Below are positions 27,514 through 36,674 of a DNA stretch of 64,000 nt, piece after piece. The position numbers and the translations under genes were made by a program. The stretch covers positions 3,897,289-3,961,288 of the forward strand of contig NZ_CP058348.1 of NCBI RefSeq assembly GCF_013752535.1, read 5' to 3'. Each line of letters opens with the position of its first letter. The stretch's first letter is position 1. Origin of the DNA: Bdellovibrio sp. KM01 (GTDB lineage: Bacteria > Bdellovibrionota > Bdellovibrionia > Bdellovibrionales > Bdellovibrionaceae). The notes under the pieces were generated by a model that had not been told where the DNA came from, ran no database searches, and was given only the letters and a program-made list of their open reading frames with translations.

Positions 27514-28986
27514 CTATTTTCCAGTGTCCGAAAAATTTGCCGATCTATAATAAGACGACGAGATGATGCTTTCGATCAGCTTTTGAAGCGATTGTGTACT
27601 TCGTAGCTCTTGACCCAAATCTTCAACGAACTTTCTGTCTGCAGCTTCGCGTGCTGTCGTCGACTTATTCAATGACACATTCGCTGGATCGGAGCGGTCA
27701 TAAAGAGACACATTAATGCCGGTGAAATATTGAAAGTATCTTTTGGCAGCACACTGATAGAAGTCGTTGGTATCCGCCATGGCTTTACCGAGACCCTCGA
27801 CTCCACTTACGCTTTGTTTGATCAATTGCCCGTCAGCATTTGATCTAAACATAAGCACACCTGTGGGTTGTTGTTTTTGGAAGTCAGTGACTGTTTGAGA
27901 CGACCATCCGGAAACAGAGGCCACGCTAGGTTTGAATTTTCCAATCATGATACTTTTTGTATTGAGTGGCACACCATTACCGTTAATCACATCTACTGTC
28001 AGAGAAACAACCAGATTGCGACTGGTGTAAGCGGCTTGGTCCATACTGGCATGACAGCGGATACAACTTGAGGACTGTCTAAAAGGCGCAACAGAGGTAG
28101 CATCCAGGTATTGTAAAACATCTGCTTCTCGAAGAGATGGAAGCGACAGACACAACATAGATTCCATCGCCGTCTTTGACCATTTTCTTGGAACCTTTAA
28201 AGCACCATCAAAAACTTGCCCTTGAGGATGTCCGCTATTTAGTAAAAAGAAGGCACGCGTTCCCAAGATGCCGCCACCTTGATTCGCATAAAAATCTACA
28301 CTTCCTTCAGCTCCTGCATTCATAGCGGCACCATTAACTGAAGCCGTACGACCTAATCCTGGAATGGCGTAGTTTTGAAGTACAAACGAGGCTGATGATT
28401 CATTAATTGATTTAATCGCGCCTTTTCCCGTCATAAACATATAGGGAACCATTTGCATCCCAGGACTCACGATGCTTCCATCGGCATTCAAATAGGACAG
28501 CGATCCCGTCTTGGCAGCCGGATCATTCACGCGTTTACCTTCGAGTCTTGTTGTTCCAGATAACACGTTTCTATATGCGTCACCTGTAAATAAGTTTCGA
28601 GTCAGGTAGAGGGCCGGCTCAGACATGTCGATGAACTTGTCCGTGTTGCTTTCAAATTCTGCGCGATACCCTGTGATTTGTTCTTTGTTGGCAGTCGGAA
28701 ACCAGGTGCGATGAAACTGATAAAAGTTATTCACGATAAGTGTCGCTCTGGAATCGGTATTTTTTAAATTCCCCGATGCATCCATATTTGCTAGTTGAAG
28801 CAGACTTTTGCAGGCATCAACACCTGTCCTATTTCCTGCAATGACTTCTTTATACAGACTGTCTGAAAAGGGAACCACCGTGCCCGTCAATTGAGAATAG
28901 CATCGAGCATAGATGGCTTTATCTGAAAGTGCGTGTGCATAGGAACCAGCACTCAGCGCAAGCGCAAGTATAAACGTGGCCTTCAT
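27514..28986 (-). CDS. Secreted protein with one c-type haem motif
   Basis: 490 residues with a Sec signal peptide (about 1-19, AHA-L). A single CIRCH motif (Cys308, Cys311, His312) predicts one covalently bound haem c. The flanking sequence (PSLREADVLQYLD before it, and KRYFQYFTG near residue 425) resembles planctomycete-type cytochrome C domain proteins of the DUF1588/DUF1585 group, which are often paired with DUF1501 proteins. That comparison is from memory. First gene of the operon; the Tat-exported partner follows after nine bases. The likely role is an extracytoplasmic redox or binding complex, of unknown substrate. Confidence 0.75.
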   Translation of the reverse strand: MKATFILALALSAGSYAHALSDKAIYARCYSQLTGTVVPFSDSLYKEVIAGNRTGVDACKSLLQLANMDASGNLKNTDSRATLIVNNFYQFHRTWFPTANKEQITGYRAEFESNTDKFIDMSEPALYLTRNLFTGDAYRNVLSGTTRLEGKRVNDPAAKTGSLSYLNADGSIVSPGMQMVPYMFMTGKGAIKSINESSASFVLQNYAIPGLGRTASVNGAAMNAGAEGSVDFYANQGGGILGTRAFFLLNSGHPQGQVFDGALKVPRKWSKTAMESMLCLSLPSLREADVLQYLDATSVAPFRQSSSCIRCHASMDQAAYTSRNLVVSLTVDVINGNGVPLNTKSIMIGKFKPSVASVSGWSSQTVTDFQKQQPTGVLMFRSNADGQLIKQSVSGVEGLGKAMADTNDFYQCAAKRYFQYFTGINVSLYDRSDPANVSLNKSTTAREAADRKFVEDLGQELRSTQSLQKLIESIISSSYYRSANFSDTGK

Positions 28987-29044
28987 TTCTTCCCCCCGAC
29001 CACTATCGTATCGGTTTCAAATATGAGTCGGTCATAAGTTATTT

Positions 29045-29058
29045 GGAATCTGGATTCC
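29045..29058. promoter_or_regulatory. Inverted repeat upstream of the haem/Tat operon
   Basis: GGAATC and GATTCC flank two bases. It lies about 60 bases upstream of the operon's first start codon, in a 177-base gap also holding the nuo terminator. An operator is possible. Confidence 0.3.
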
Positions 29059-29114
29059 TAAGTGTTCGGGGAAATTTGGAGTGACTCCAGCTAAAATCTA
29101 CGAGGCATAGAAAT

Positions 29115-29146
29115 AAAAAAGGCCGCTATTCGCGGCCTTTTTTATT
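29115..29146 (-). terminator. Terminator of the nuo operon
   Basis: AAAAAAGGCCGC pairs with GCGGCCTTTTTT around a five-base loop, giving a T-run on either strand. It lies directly after nuoN. Confidence 0.88.
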
Positions 29147-29163
29147 CTCAATTTAAAACAGAA

Positions 29164-30624
29164 TTAAAGGAGGCTTTTTTCAACCGCTGTAAATAGAGGT
29201 CCTGATACGAAGCCCAGGAACAAGATTGCGATTGCCATCACAACCACGGTTACTGTTGTTGCATTCAAAGAATGTTCTGCAACGTCAGCTTGGCCTTCTT
29301 TCATGTACATAACTACGATTGGGCGCAAGTAGTAGTAAACGGAAATTACGGAGCTAATCATACCCCAAATTGCCAACCACATAAGGCCTTCACCGATAGC
29401 TGCATTGAAAAGATAGAACTTACCAAAGAAACCTAAAGTTGGCGGAATACCTGTCAATGAAAGCAAGAACACCGTCAGGCAAAGGGCGATCATAGGTCTT
29501 TGTTTTGCCAAACCAGCAAGATCATCAACGTCTACGATATGGTTTTCTGATTTTTCAAGCATGCTTGCAATTGCAAACGCACCCAAAGTCATCAAGCCAT
29601 AGCTTAGCAAATAGAAGATCACGCCAGAAGCACCGAAAGCTGCATCGTCACTTACACCCGCCGTAATCACACCCACCAAGATATAACCAGAGTGTGCGAT
29701 CGAAGAGTACGCAAGCATACGTTTCAAGTTATTTTGCAAGATAGCTGCCGTGTTACCCACGATCATAGTGATTACAGCCAACCATTGAAGCATATCAAAC
29801 AAGTGCTCTGAACCAACCAATGAACGAGTCGCAATCACACGCAAGAAAGCTGCGAAAGAGACCGTCTTAACCGCAGTCGCCATGAAAGCTGTGTGCGGAG
29901 TAGGTGCACCTTGGTATACGTCAGGAGTCCAAGCATGGAATGGTGCGATTGAAACTTTGAAGCAGAAGCCCAAAACCACAAACACCATACCGAACAAGAA
30001 CAGACGGCTTGTTTGAATCAAGTCCGCTGCATTTTCCATGAAGGAAAGGATGTTCGTGTTTCCAGTTGTACCAAAAATAAATGCCACACCGTAAAGGAAC
30101 AACGCCGAAGCAAATGAACCCAGGATGAAGTATTTAAGAGCGGCTTCTTTAGAAAGCTTTTCTTCGTGGCTCATCGCGATCATCAAGTACAATGCCAAAG
30201 ACATCATTTCCAGACCGATGAAAACCATCAAAAGATCTACCGCGGAAACCAGAATCAACATACCAACCGCAGAAGACATTGCCAGGAAGATGAGTTCAGA
30301 GAACTGTCTACCCTTAGTCGCTGGATTTTCGTACATCATGATCATCGCAGCACCCGCAGACAGAAGCGCAATCACGCCCATCCACTGAGTCACTCCGTCA
30401 AAGATCAAACCGTTGTTGAATGCTGTTTTGCCAGCACCACCGAAGACCACCAAAAGACCGACAGCCACCACGATGCCGCCCAAGGCCTGGCAAAGAGTGA
30501 TGATCGGGTTTTGTTCGCGATTGCCGCGAAGAACTTTCGCTGTGATCGGCACCAAGCTCGCAAGGAACAAGGCGATCATTGGTGAAACAAGAAGAATGTC
30601 ACTAAGACCAATATTCATATTCAT
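29164..30624 (-). CDS. nuoN: NADH-quinone oxidoreductase subunit N
   Basis: 486 residues, highly hydrophobic, about 14 membrane helices. Antiporter-like proton-pumping subunit of complex I. Conserved features include the lysine-bearing helix segment AAIKYFILGSFASA-type (here AALKYFILGSFASAL) and PFHAWTPDVYQGAPT. The start ATG overlaps the nuoM stop in TAATG, with GGAGA eight bases before. Last gene of the operon. Confidence 0.96.
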   Translation of the reverse strand: MNMNIGLSDILLVSPMIALFLASLVPITAKVLRGNREQNPIITLCQALGGIVVAVGLLVVFGGAGKTAFNNGLIFDGVTQWMGVIALLSAGAAMIMMYENPATKGRQFSELIFLAMSSAVGMLILVSAVDLLMVFIGLEMMSLALYLMIAMSHEEKLSKEAALKYFILGSFASALFLYGVAFIFGTTGNTNILSFMENAADLIQTSRLFLFGMVFVVLGFCFKVSIAPFHAWTPDVYQGAPTPHTAFMATAVKTVSFAAFLRVIATRSLVGSEHLFDMLQWLAVITMIVGNTAAILQNNLKRMLAYSSIAHSGYILVGVITAGVSDDAAFGASGVIFYLLSYGLMTLGAFAIASMLEKSENHIVDVDDLAGLAKQRPMIALCLTVFLLSLTGIPPTLGFFGKFYLFNAAIGEGLMWLAIWGMISSVISVYYYLRPIVVMYMKEGQADVAEHSLNATTVTVVVMAIAILFLGFVSGPLFTAVEKSLL

Positions 30625-32225
30625 TATTTATCTCCTTGTGCTGCCGCTGTCGTTTGCTCTGTTACCGGAGCTGTCGTCGTTGCAGTTGCTGCCGTAGCTG
30701 CAGGCGCACCAGGTTGATTAATTGTCAGATTATAGCTGTTTTTGTTGTGTACCAAGTGATCCACGCTGGCTTTTGAGTAGTTCAAGAAGTTATTCGGGAA
30801 CAGACCCATCCAGAAAACCATGAGCACCAGAGGAACAAGAACCGCGATCTCACGTGCATTCAAGTCGTGAAGTGGATGATGTTCGTCTTTAACCAACTCA
30901 CCTTGTTCACCGAAGAATACGCGTTTAAACATCCACAACATGTACACTGCACCCAGAACCACACCCGTTACTGCAAAGTATGCAAACACTGGTTGAGCTT
31001 GGAATGTACCCATCAAGATGAAAAACTCGCCCACGAAACCATTTGTCATCGGAACCGCAATCGAAGAAAGCGTGATGATAAAGAAGAAGATCGTGAACAA
31101 CGGAAGAACCCCTGCCAAACCACCGTATTTAGTGATTTCACGAGAGTGAGTTCTTTCGTAGATCATACCGATCAAGATGAACAGTGCACCCGTTGAGATA
31201 CCGTGGTTCAACATTTGGTACAAACCACCGTTCATACCGTATGAGTTAAATGCAAACAGACCCAACAAGATGTAACCCATGTGCGAAACCGAAGAGTACG
31301 CCACAAGTTTTTTCACGTCCGGCTGAACCATCGCTACCAGGGCGCCATAGATAATTCCCACTGTACCGATAAGCATGAACAACCAAGACCAGTATTCAGA
31401 AGCCTCTGGGAATAAAGGAATCACCCAGCGCATGAAACCGTAAGTACCCATCTTAAGCATAACGCCGGCAAGAATTACTGAACCAGGAGTCGGTGCTTCA
31501 ACGTGGGCATCTGGCAACCAAGTATGCAAAGGGAAAACCGGAACTTTGATCGCAAATGCCAGGGCGAATGCAAAGAACAAAAGCGTTTGAAGGCTAAAGA
31601 AAGTTCCACCGATGAACGGGATTTTCAATTTATAGAAATCCAACAAACTTGCACTCATTTGACCAGTCGTCTCTTGGGTCAGGTACATCATATAGATCAT
31701 CGCAACCAGCATCATGACAGAGCCGGCGAATGTATAGATGAAGAGCTTAACTGTTGCATAGATTCTGCGAGATCCACCCCAGATACCGATCATGAAATAC
31801 ATCGGGATCAAAGCAAGCTCCCAGAAGATGTAGAAGAAGATCGCATCCATCGCCAAGAAAGTACCCAGCATTGCCGTTTGCAAGATGAACAAGCAAACGT
31901 GGAAGCCTTTGATTCTTTCAGTCACTGATGTCCAGCTTGCCAAAACAATAATCGGAGTTAAGAACGTCGTTAAAAGAACCAACCACAACGAGATACCGTC
32001 GATCCCGAAGAAGTAGCTGATACCAAAACGTTCAATCCACATATAACGCTCAACCATTTGCAGGTTCGCGGTATTTGGGTCGAACTGTTGGAACAACGCC
32101 AACGAAACGATGAATTCGATCACCGCAAAACCCATCGCCAAAGGGCGAAGAGTTTTAGCATTCGGCCAAACTGCGACGATCAAAGCAAACAAAAGAGGTA
32201 GAAAAACAATTGTACTTAGGATCAT
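30624..32225 (-). CDS. nuoM: NADH-quinone oxidoreductase subunit M
   Basis: 533 residues, antiporter-like membrane subunit. Diagnostic segments are FFGIDGISLWLVLLTTF, FWELALIPMYFMIG with the conserved Glu, and FPLHTWLPDAHVEAPTPGSV. The C-terminus has an unusual Ala/Thr-rich tail of about 30 residues. Overlaps nuoN by one base and follows nuoL by three bases. Confidence 0.96.
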   Translation of the reverse strand: MILSTIVFLPLLFALIVAVWPNAKTLRPLAMGFAVIEFIVSLALFQQFDPNTANLQMVERYMWIERFGISYFFGIDGISLWLVLLTTFLTPIIVLASWTSVTERIKGFHVCLFILQTAMLGTFLAMDAIFFYIFWELALIPMYFMIGIWGGSRRIYATVKLFIYTFAGSVMMLVAMIYMMYLTQETTGQMSASLLDFYKLKIPFIGGTFFSLQTLLFFAFALAFAIKVPVFPLHTWLPDAHVEAPTPGSVILAGVMLKMGTYGFMRWVIPLFPEASEYWSWLFMLIGTVGIIYGALVAMVQPDVKKLVAYSSVSHMGYILLGLFAFNSYGMNGGLYQMLNHGISTGALFILIGMIYERTHSREITKYGGLAGVLPLFTIFFFIITLSSIAVPMTNGFVGEFFILMGTFQAQPVFAYFAVTGVVLGAVYMLWMFKRVFFGEQGELVKDEHHPLHDLNAREIAVLVPLVLMVFWMGLFPNNFLNYSKASVDHLVHNKNSYNLTINQPGAPAATAATATTTAPVTEQTTAAAQGDK

Positions 32226-32228
32226 AGC

Positions 32229-34160
32229 TTACCCCAGGATCACATATGAAAGGACAACAACGACACCGAGACCGATGTACATCGCGTATTGCTGCATATT
32301 TCCGGTTTGAAGCGAACGACCCAAAGAGCCCATTCCGCGAACCAAATCCCCTGCCCAGTATGTGCACTTGTCGATGAAGTTAACATCAACGTAGTACCAC
32401 ATATTTTTACCCAGGTTTACCAAAGGATTAATGATTCCGCCGAAGTACGCTTCGTCCACGAAATATTTGTTATATACCAAGTTGTAAACAGGCTTGATGC
32501 TTTCAGCTATTTTCTTAGGAGTCTCTGGAGACTTCACATAGAACTGATAAGCAACTGAAGCCGAGATTACTGCCAAACCAACCGAGCAACCCATCAACAC
32601 CCACTCAGTAGATGCATCGAAGTGACCCAAGTTCGGAATCTTAGTGATCATTGGATCCAACCAGTGTTCCCAAACATTTGGAATATGACCCAAATGTTCG
32701 CCGATCACGTGAGGGATACCGATCCAACCACCAATCACTGACAACACCGCAAGAACGATCAAAGGAATCGTCATCAATGCTGGAGATTCATGGGGATGAA
32801 CGTGAGAAGGAACACGTGATTTACCCCAGAACGTAAGGGCCATCAAACGAGTCATATAGAATGCTGTCAAAGTCGCACCCAAAGCACCCGCGGCCCACAA
32901 GATCGGAGAACCCATTGGAGAGAAGAATGAATAAGCCAAGATTTCGTCTTTAGAGAAGAAACCCGCAAATGGAGGCATACCGATAATTGCCAACCAACCC
33001 AAGAAGAACGTTACGTGAGTGATTGGAAGGTATTTCTTAAGGCCACCCATTTTCCGTATGTCTTGTTCCTCGTGCATCGCATGGATCACAGAACCAGAAC
33101 CCAAGAACATAAGGGCTTTAAAGAATGCGTGAGTCATCAAGTGGAACATCGCTGCTCCGAAAGCACCTACACCGCAAGCTAGGAACATGTAACCCAGCTG
33201 AGACACTGTTGAGTAAGCCAAAACTTTCTTGATATCCCATTGGGTCATACCAATCGTCGCCGCTAGAACCGCCGTTGCCGCACCGATAACTGCAATCACC
33301 ATCATTGTGTTTGGAGCTACGATGAACAAAGGATTCAAACGAACGATCATATAAACACCGGCAGTAACCATCGTCGCCGCATGGATCAATGCGGAAACTG
33401 GTGTTGGGCCGGCCATCGCGTCTGGAAGCCAAACATACAATGGAATCTGTGCAGACTTACCGGTCGCCCCGATGAACAGGAACAAAGTTCCCAAAGTCAC
33501 GGCGCCCATCCACGAAGCCTCAACAGTTGTTGGAGCCAATGCATTTAGTTCGTGGAAGTTCAAAGTACCGAAAGTCATGAACAAAACAAACATACCCAGC
33601 AAGAAAGCGGCGTCACCAACACGATTCGTGATGAAGGCTTTCATCCCTGCAGCTGCTTTTTCTGCATCCGTGAACCAGAAACCGATTAGCAAGTAGGAGC
33701 AAAGACCCACACCTTCCCAACCAACAAACATCACTAGCAAGCTGTCACCAAGAACTAGCAACAACATGTTAAAGATGAACAGATTCAAGTAAGCGAAGTA
33801 TTTTGCAGCACCTTTATCGTGGTGCATGTACCCGATAGAGAACAAGTGGATCAAAGTACCAACGCCCGTGATCACCAGAACCATGATCGCGCTGATTTGA
33901 TCGACTACGAAACCCGCGTTTACTTTAAATTTATCAATCGCCATCCACTCAAAGAATGTCACAGCAATACGACGGGATTCTGCTGCCATACCTACAAGGT
34001 CTGTCACCAAAAGAACCGCGCTGATAAAAGAAATTGCCACTGCCAGAGTTGCAATAACACCTGCAACGTTTGCAGAATGTTTTTTATAACGGAAACCATT
34101 GATCAGAAAACCAACCAACGGACTTAGGATAACAATGGCCATTAAAACTGAATGATTCAT
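32229..34160 (-). CDS. nuoL: NADH-quinone oxidoreductase subunit L
   Basis: 643 residues, the largest antiporter-like subunit, ending in the long lateral helix. PLYVWLPDAMAGPTPVSALIHA and the FVGWEGVGLCSYLLIGFW segment with its conserved Glu identify it. AAGGA precedes the ATG, five bases after nuoK. Confidence 0.96.
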   Translation of the reverse strand: MNHSVLMAIVILSPLVGFLINGFRYKKHSANVAGVIATLAVAISFISAVLLVTDLVGMAAESRRIAVTFFEWMAIDKFKVNAGFVVDQISAIMVLVITGVGTLIHLFSIGYMHHDKGAAKYFAYLNLFIFNMLLLVLGDSLLVMFVGWEGVGLCSYLLIGFWFTDAEKAAAGMKAFITNRVGDAAFLLGMFVLFMTFGTLNFHELNALAPTTVEASWMGAVTLGTLFLFIGATGKSAQIPLYVWLPDAMAGPTPVSALIHAATMVTAGVYMIVRLNPLFIVAPNTMMVIAVIGAATAVLAATIGMTQWDIKKVLAYSTVSQLGYMFLACGVGAFGAAMFHLMTHAFFKALMFLGSGSVIHAMHEEQDIRKMGGLKKYLPITHVTFFLGWLAIIGMPPFAGFFSKDEILAYSFFSPMGSPILWAAGALGATLTAFYMTRLMALTFWGKSRVPSHVHPHESPALMTIPLIVLAVLSVIGGWIGIPHVIGEHLGHIPNVWEHWLDPMITKIPNLGHFDASTEWVLMGCSVGLAVISASVAYQFYVKSPETPKKIAESIKPVYNLVYNKYFVDEAYFGGIINPLVNLGKNMWYYVDVNFIDKCTYWAGDLVRGMGSLGRSLQTGNMQQYAMYIGLGVVVVLSYVILG

Positions 34161-34165
34161 TCGGC

Positions 34166-34489
34166 CTATCCTTTCAAGTGCTCAAAGAAGCGAATGTTCA
34201 CTTCGTTAAAGCGTTTAAAGATCGATACTGCCAAAGCAAGACCCACAGCTGCTTCAGCGGCTGCGATTGTCATTACAAAGAACACCATGATGTGACCCTC
34301 AAGATGGCCCATGTATTTAGAGAATGCGATGAACGTCAAATTTACTGAGTTCAACATAAGCTCGATGGACATCAAAAGTACGATCACGTTGCGACGAAGA
34401 AGAACTCCTGCCATACCCATAACAAAGACAATCGATGCCAGGACAAGGTAATGAGTCAGTCCAATGTTGTTAATGAAATCAATGTTCAT
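34166..34489 (-). CDS. nuoK: NADH-quinone oxidoreductase subunit K
   Basis: 107 residues with three membrane helices. Two membrane glutamates needed for proton transfer are present (SIELMLNSVNL and AAAEAAVGLAL). The ATG at 34489 follows AAAGGTGG; a GTG at 34498 lies in the ribosome site. It overlaps the end of nuoJ by 11 bases. Confidence 0.94.
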   Translation of the reverse strand: MNIDFINNIGLTHYLVLASIVFVMGMAGVLLRRNVIVLLMSIELMLNSVNLTFIAFSKYMGHLEGHIMVFFVMTIAAAEAAVGLALAVSIFKRFNEVNIRFFEHLKG

Positions 34490-35015
34490 GAGTTCCACCT
34501 TTACTGCGAGAAAGTGCTACTGCGCCCACCGCGATCACCAAAAGAAGAACGCCAAGAGCCTCAAAGCCAAAGATATATTTAGAGAATAGGATTTGACCAA
34601 GTTGCTTAGTCGTTTCCATGCCCGTTCCAACAGTCACAGGATTGTCTGTGGTTTTGAATACCAATTGCTCAACTGTTTTATAGATAGAGGCAACGATCAT
34701 TCCCAACAACAAGCCCACGGACATGATTTTCAAAATGCCCGAGAACTTGCCACGCGTGAACGCTGACACATCCTGCTTCAAGTCGAAAAGCATGATAACC
34801 ATCGTGAACAAAACCATCACGGCGCCGGCATAAACGATCAGCTGAACACCCGCAATAAAGTAGGCATTCAGAGTCACAAACAAAGCTGACATCGTGACCA
34901 TTGTCATCGCCAGGCTTAGTGCGGAATAAATAGGATTCTTCAATAGGATCACCATCAGGCCTGAGCCCAACAATGCGATCGCTAAAAACCAAAATAGAAA
35001 AGCGTCTGCTGTCAC
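34479..35015 (-). CDS. nuoJ: NADH-quinone oxidoreductase subunit J
   Basis: 178 residues with five membrane helices. The segment NPIYSALSLAMTMVTMSALF and the AGAVMVLFTMVIML helix are typical of the subunit. The start is GTG at 35015, eight bases after GGAG. Confidence 0.94.
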   Translation of the reverse strand: MTADAFLFWFLAIALLGSGLMVILLKNPIYSALSLAMTMVTMSALFVTLNAYFIAGVQLIVYAGAVMVLFTMVIMLFDLKQDVSAFTRGKFSGILKIMSVGLLLGMIVASIYKTVEQLVFKTTDNPVTVGTGMETTKQLGQILFSKYIFGFEALGVLLLVIAVGAVALSRSKGGTHEH

Positions 35016-35025
35016 TTTTAGCTCC

Positions 35026-36183
35026 TTACAATGATGCCGCGTAAATCACGAAAGCCGTGATGATGGTGTTAGCCAATGCCCAAGGAAGCATAGTTTTCCA
35101 ACCAAGATCCATCAATTGGTCGTAACGGAAACGTGGCAAAGTCCAACGAACCCAGATAAATGCCCACAAGAATAGGAAGAATTTTACGTTGAAAACAAGG
35201 AAGTGAATCAACGCCACCAAAGCCGAAGCCCAGTTAGCATTCGAAGTCACAGTCATTGCCCATTCGCGAACCTGCTCAACAGTTACATACGGAATCCCGT
35301 AACCACCGAAGAAGAAGATCGCCATCAAACCAGAAGCGATCATCATGTGACCGTACTCGCCGATAAAGAACATGTTGAATTTAAAGCCGCCGTACTCTGT
35401 ATGGAATCCGGCAACCAATTCAGACTCGCCCTCTGCCAAGTCGAAGGGCAAACGGTTGGATTCTGCGAACGTCGCTGTGAAGAACAAAAGCGCGCCCAAA
35501 GGTTGGAAGAAAATACCCCAGTTTGGAAGATACTGAGATGTGATCGTGTGACCCATGAATTGGAAGTGCAATGGACCTTGTTGCGCCAAAGTCATATCGC
35601 CCAAGTGGAAAGTTCCGTACATCATGATCACACCAACGATGGAAAGGCCCAAAGCCAATTCGTAAGAAATCGTTTGTGCGGAAGCACGAAGAGCACCCAT
35701 CAAAGAGTACTTATTTCCTGAACCCCAACCTGCCATCAACATCGTGTAAGCAGCCAGAGAAGAAACACCCAAGATGAACACGATGCCAACACCGATGTCA
35801 TAACCTTGAACCAAGAAAGTGTATGGTCCCCAAGTTTGACCGAACAATTCGAATGTCCCAACGGAAATTGGAGTCGACATTGGAATTGCCGAGAACGCCA
35901 CCGCGCCCGGAATCAACGCGAATACCGGAGCCGCATAGTACAACAATGGTTTTGCAGTTGAAGGAACGAAAGCTTCTTTCGTTAAGAACTTCACGGCATC
36001 GGCCAACAATTGCATCAATCCCAAAGGACCAACACGATTCGGACCAAGACGATTTTGAATGAAAGCAGAACCACGACGCTCAACCCAAACAAGGATCGGC
36101 ACGAGTTGCACCATCATCAAAAAGATAACAACGAGCTTAAGCCCGTTGACGATAATTTCGAATGAATCTTTACCCATTCCCAT
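35026..36183 (-). CDS. nuoH: NADH-quinone oxidoreductase subunit H
   Basis: 385 residues with eight membrane helices. It forms much of the quinone chamber. RRGSAFIQNRLGPNRVGP, FAESNRLPFDLAEGESELVAG and the carboxy-terminal RWTLPRFRYDQLM region are diagnostic. It lies between nuoA and nuoJ; nuoB, C, D, E, F, G and I are not present. Confidence 0.96.
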   Translation of the reverse strand: MGMGKDSFEIIVNGLKLVVIFLMMVQLVPILVWVERRGSAFIQNRLGPNRVGPLGLMQLLADAVKFLTKEAFVPSTAKPLLYYAAPVFALIPGAVAFSAIPMSTPISVGTFELFGQTWGPYTFLVQGYDIGVGIVFILGVSSLAAYTMLMAGWGSGNKYSLMGALRASAQTISYELALGLSIVGVIMMYGTFHLGDMTLAQQGPLHFQFMGHTITSQYLPNWGIFFQPLGALLFFTATFAESNRLPFDLAEGESELVAGFHTEYGGFKFNMFFIGEYGHMMIASGLMAIFFFGGYGIPYVTVEQVREWAMTVTSNANWASALVALIHFLVFNVKFFLFLWAFIWVRWTLPRFRYDQLMDLGWKTMLPWALANTIITAFVIYAASL

Positions 36184-36186
36184 TGA

Positions 36187-36555
36187 TTAATCCCATTCCA
36201 ATGCTTTTGATTTAACTTCCCAGAACAAACCGAAAATGAAAACGGCCAAGAAGAAGATCATAGATCCAAATACAAATGCACCCTGGCCTGAAGCGATGAA
36301 ATCACGGAATGATGTCGCCCACGGGTACATGAAGATGATTTCAATATCGAAAAGAATGAAGAGAATTGCTGTGAGATAAAACTTCACAGAAACTTTCGTA
36401 TCTTTTTTATCTAGCGAAGGGAGACCACACTCGTAGGGCTCGTACTTAACCGGATGATAATGGACTTTTCCACCTGTCTTAATTGAAAGCCAGACCAGAA
36501 AACTGCCAAATAGCGCAATAAAAATGACGATGAAAATGATTCCACCGAGTGCCAC
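36187..36555 (-). CDS. nuoA: NADH-quinone oxidoreductase subunit A
   Basis: 122 residues, three membrane helices. The loop YEPYECGLPS carries the conserved Cys; FDIEIIFMYPWA follows. The start is GTG at 36555, six bases after GGAGGG. First gene of the operon; a promoter candidate with a flanking inverted repeat lies just upstream. Confidence 0.95.
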   Translation of the reverse strand: MALGGIIFIVIFIALFGSFLVWLSIKTGGKVHYHPVKYEPYECGLPSLDKKDTKVSVKFYLTAILFILFDIEIIFMYPWATSFRDFIASGQGAFVFGSMIFFLAVFIFGLFWEVKSKALEWD

Positions 36556-36595
36556 AAACCCTCCAAAGTTGTCGTTATTATTTGGATTTCAATTA

Positions 36596-36624
36596 GTTAT
36601 ATATGTGGTGCCCCTGAAATCCAA
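36596..36624 (-). promoter_or_regulatory. Promoter candidate of the nuo operon
   Basis: On the minus strand, TTGGAT (36619-36624) and TATAAC (36596-36601) are 17 bases apart. A perfect 9-bp inverted repeat TTGGATTTC (36582-36590)/GAAATCCAA (36616-36624) spans the -10 and the -35, so a repressor or activator site or an early hairpin is possible. Confidence 0.45.
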
Positions 36625-36674
36625 GAAATATGAATGGAAACAAGGCGATAACCATGGCAACATGAGCGCACAAA

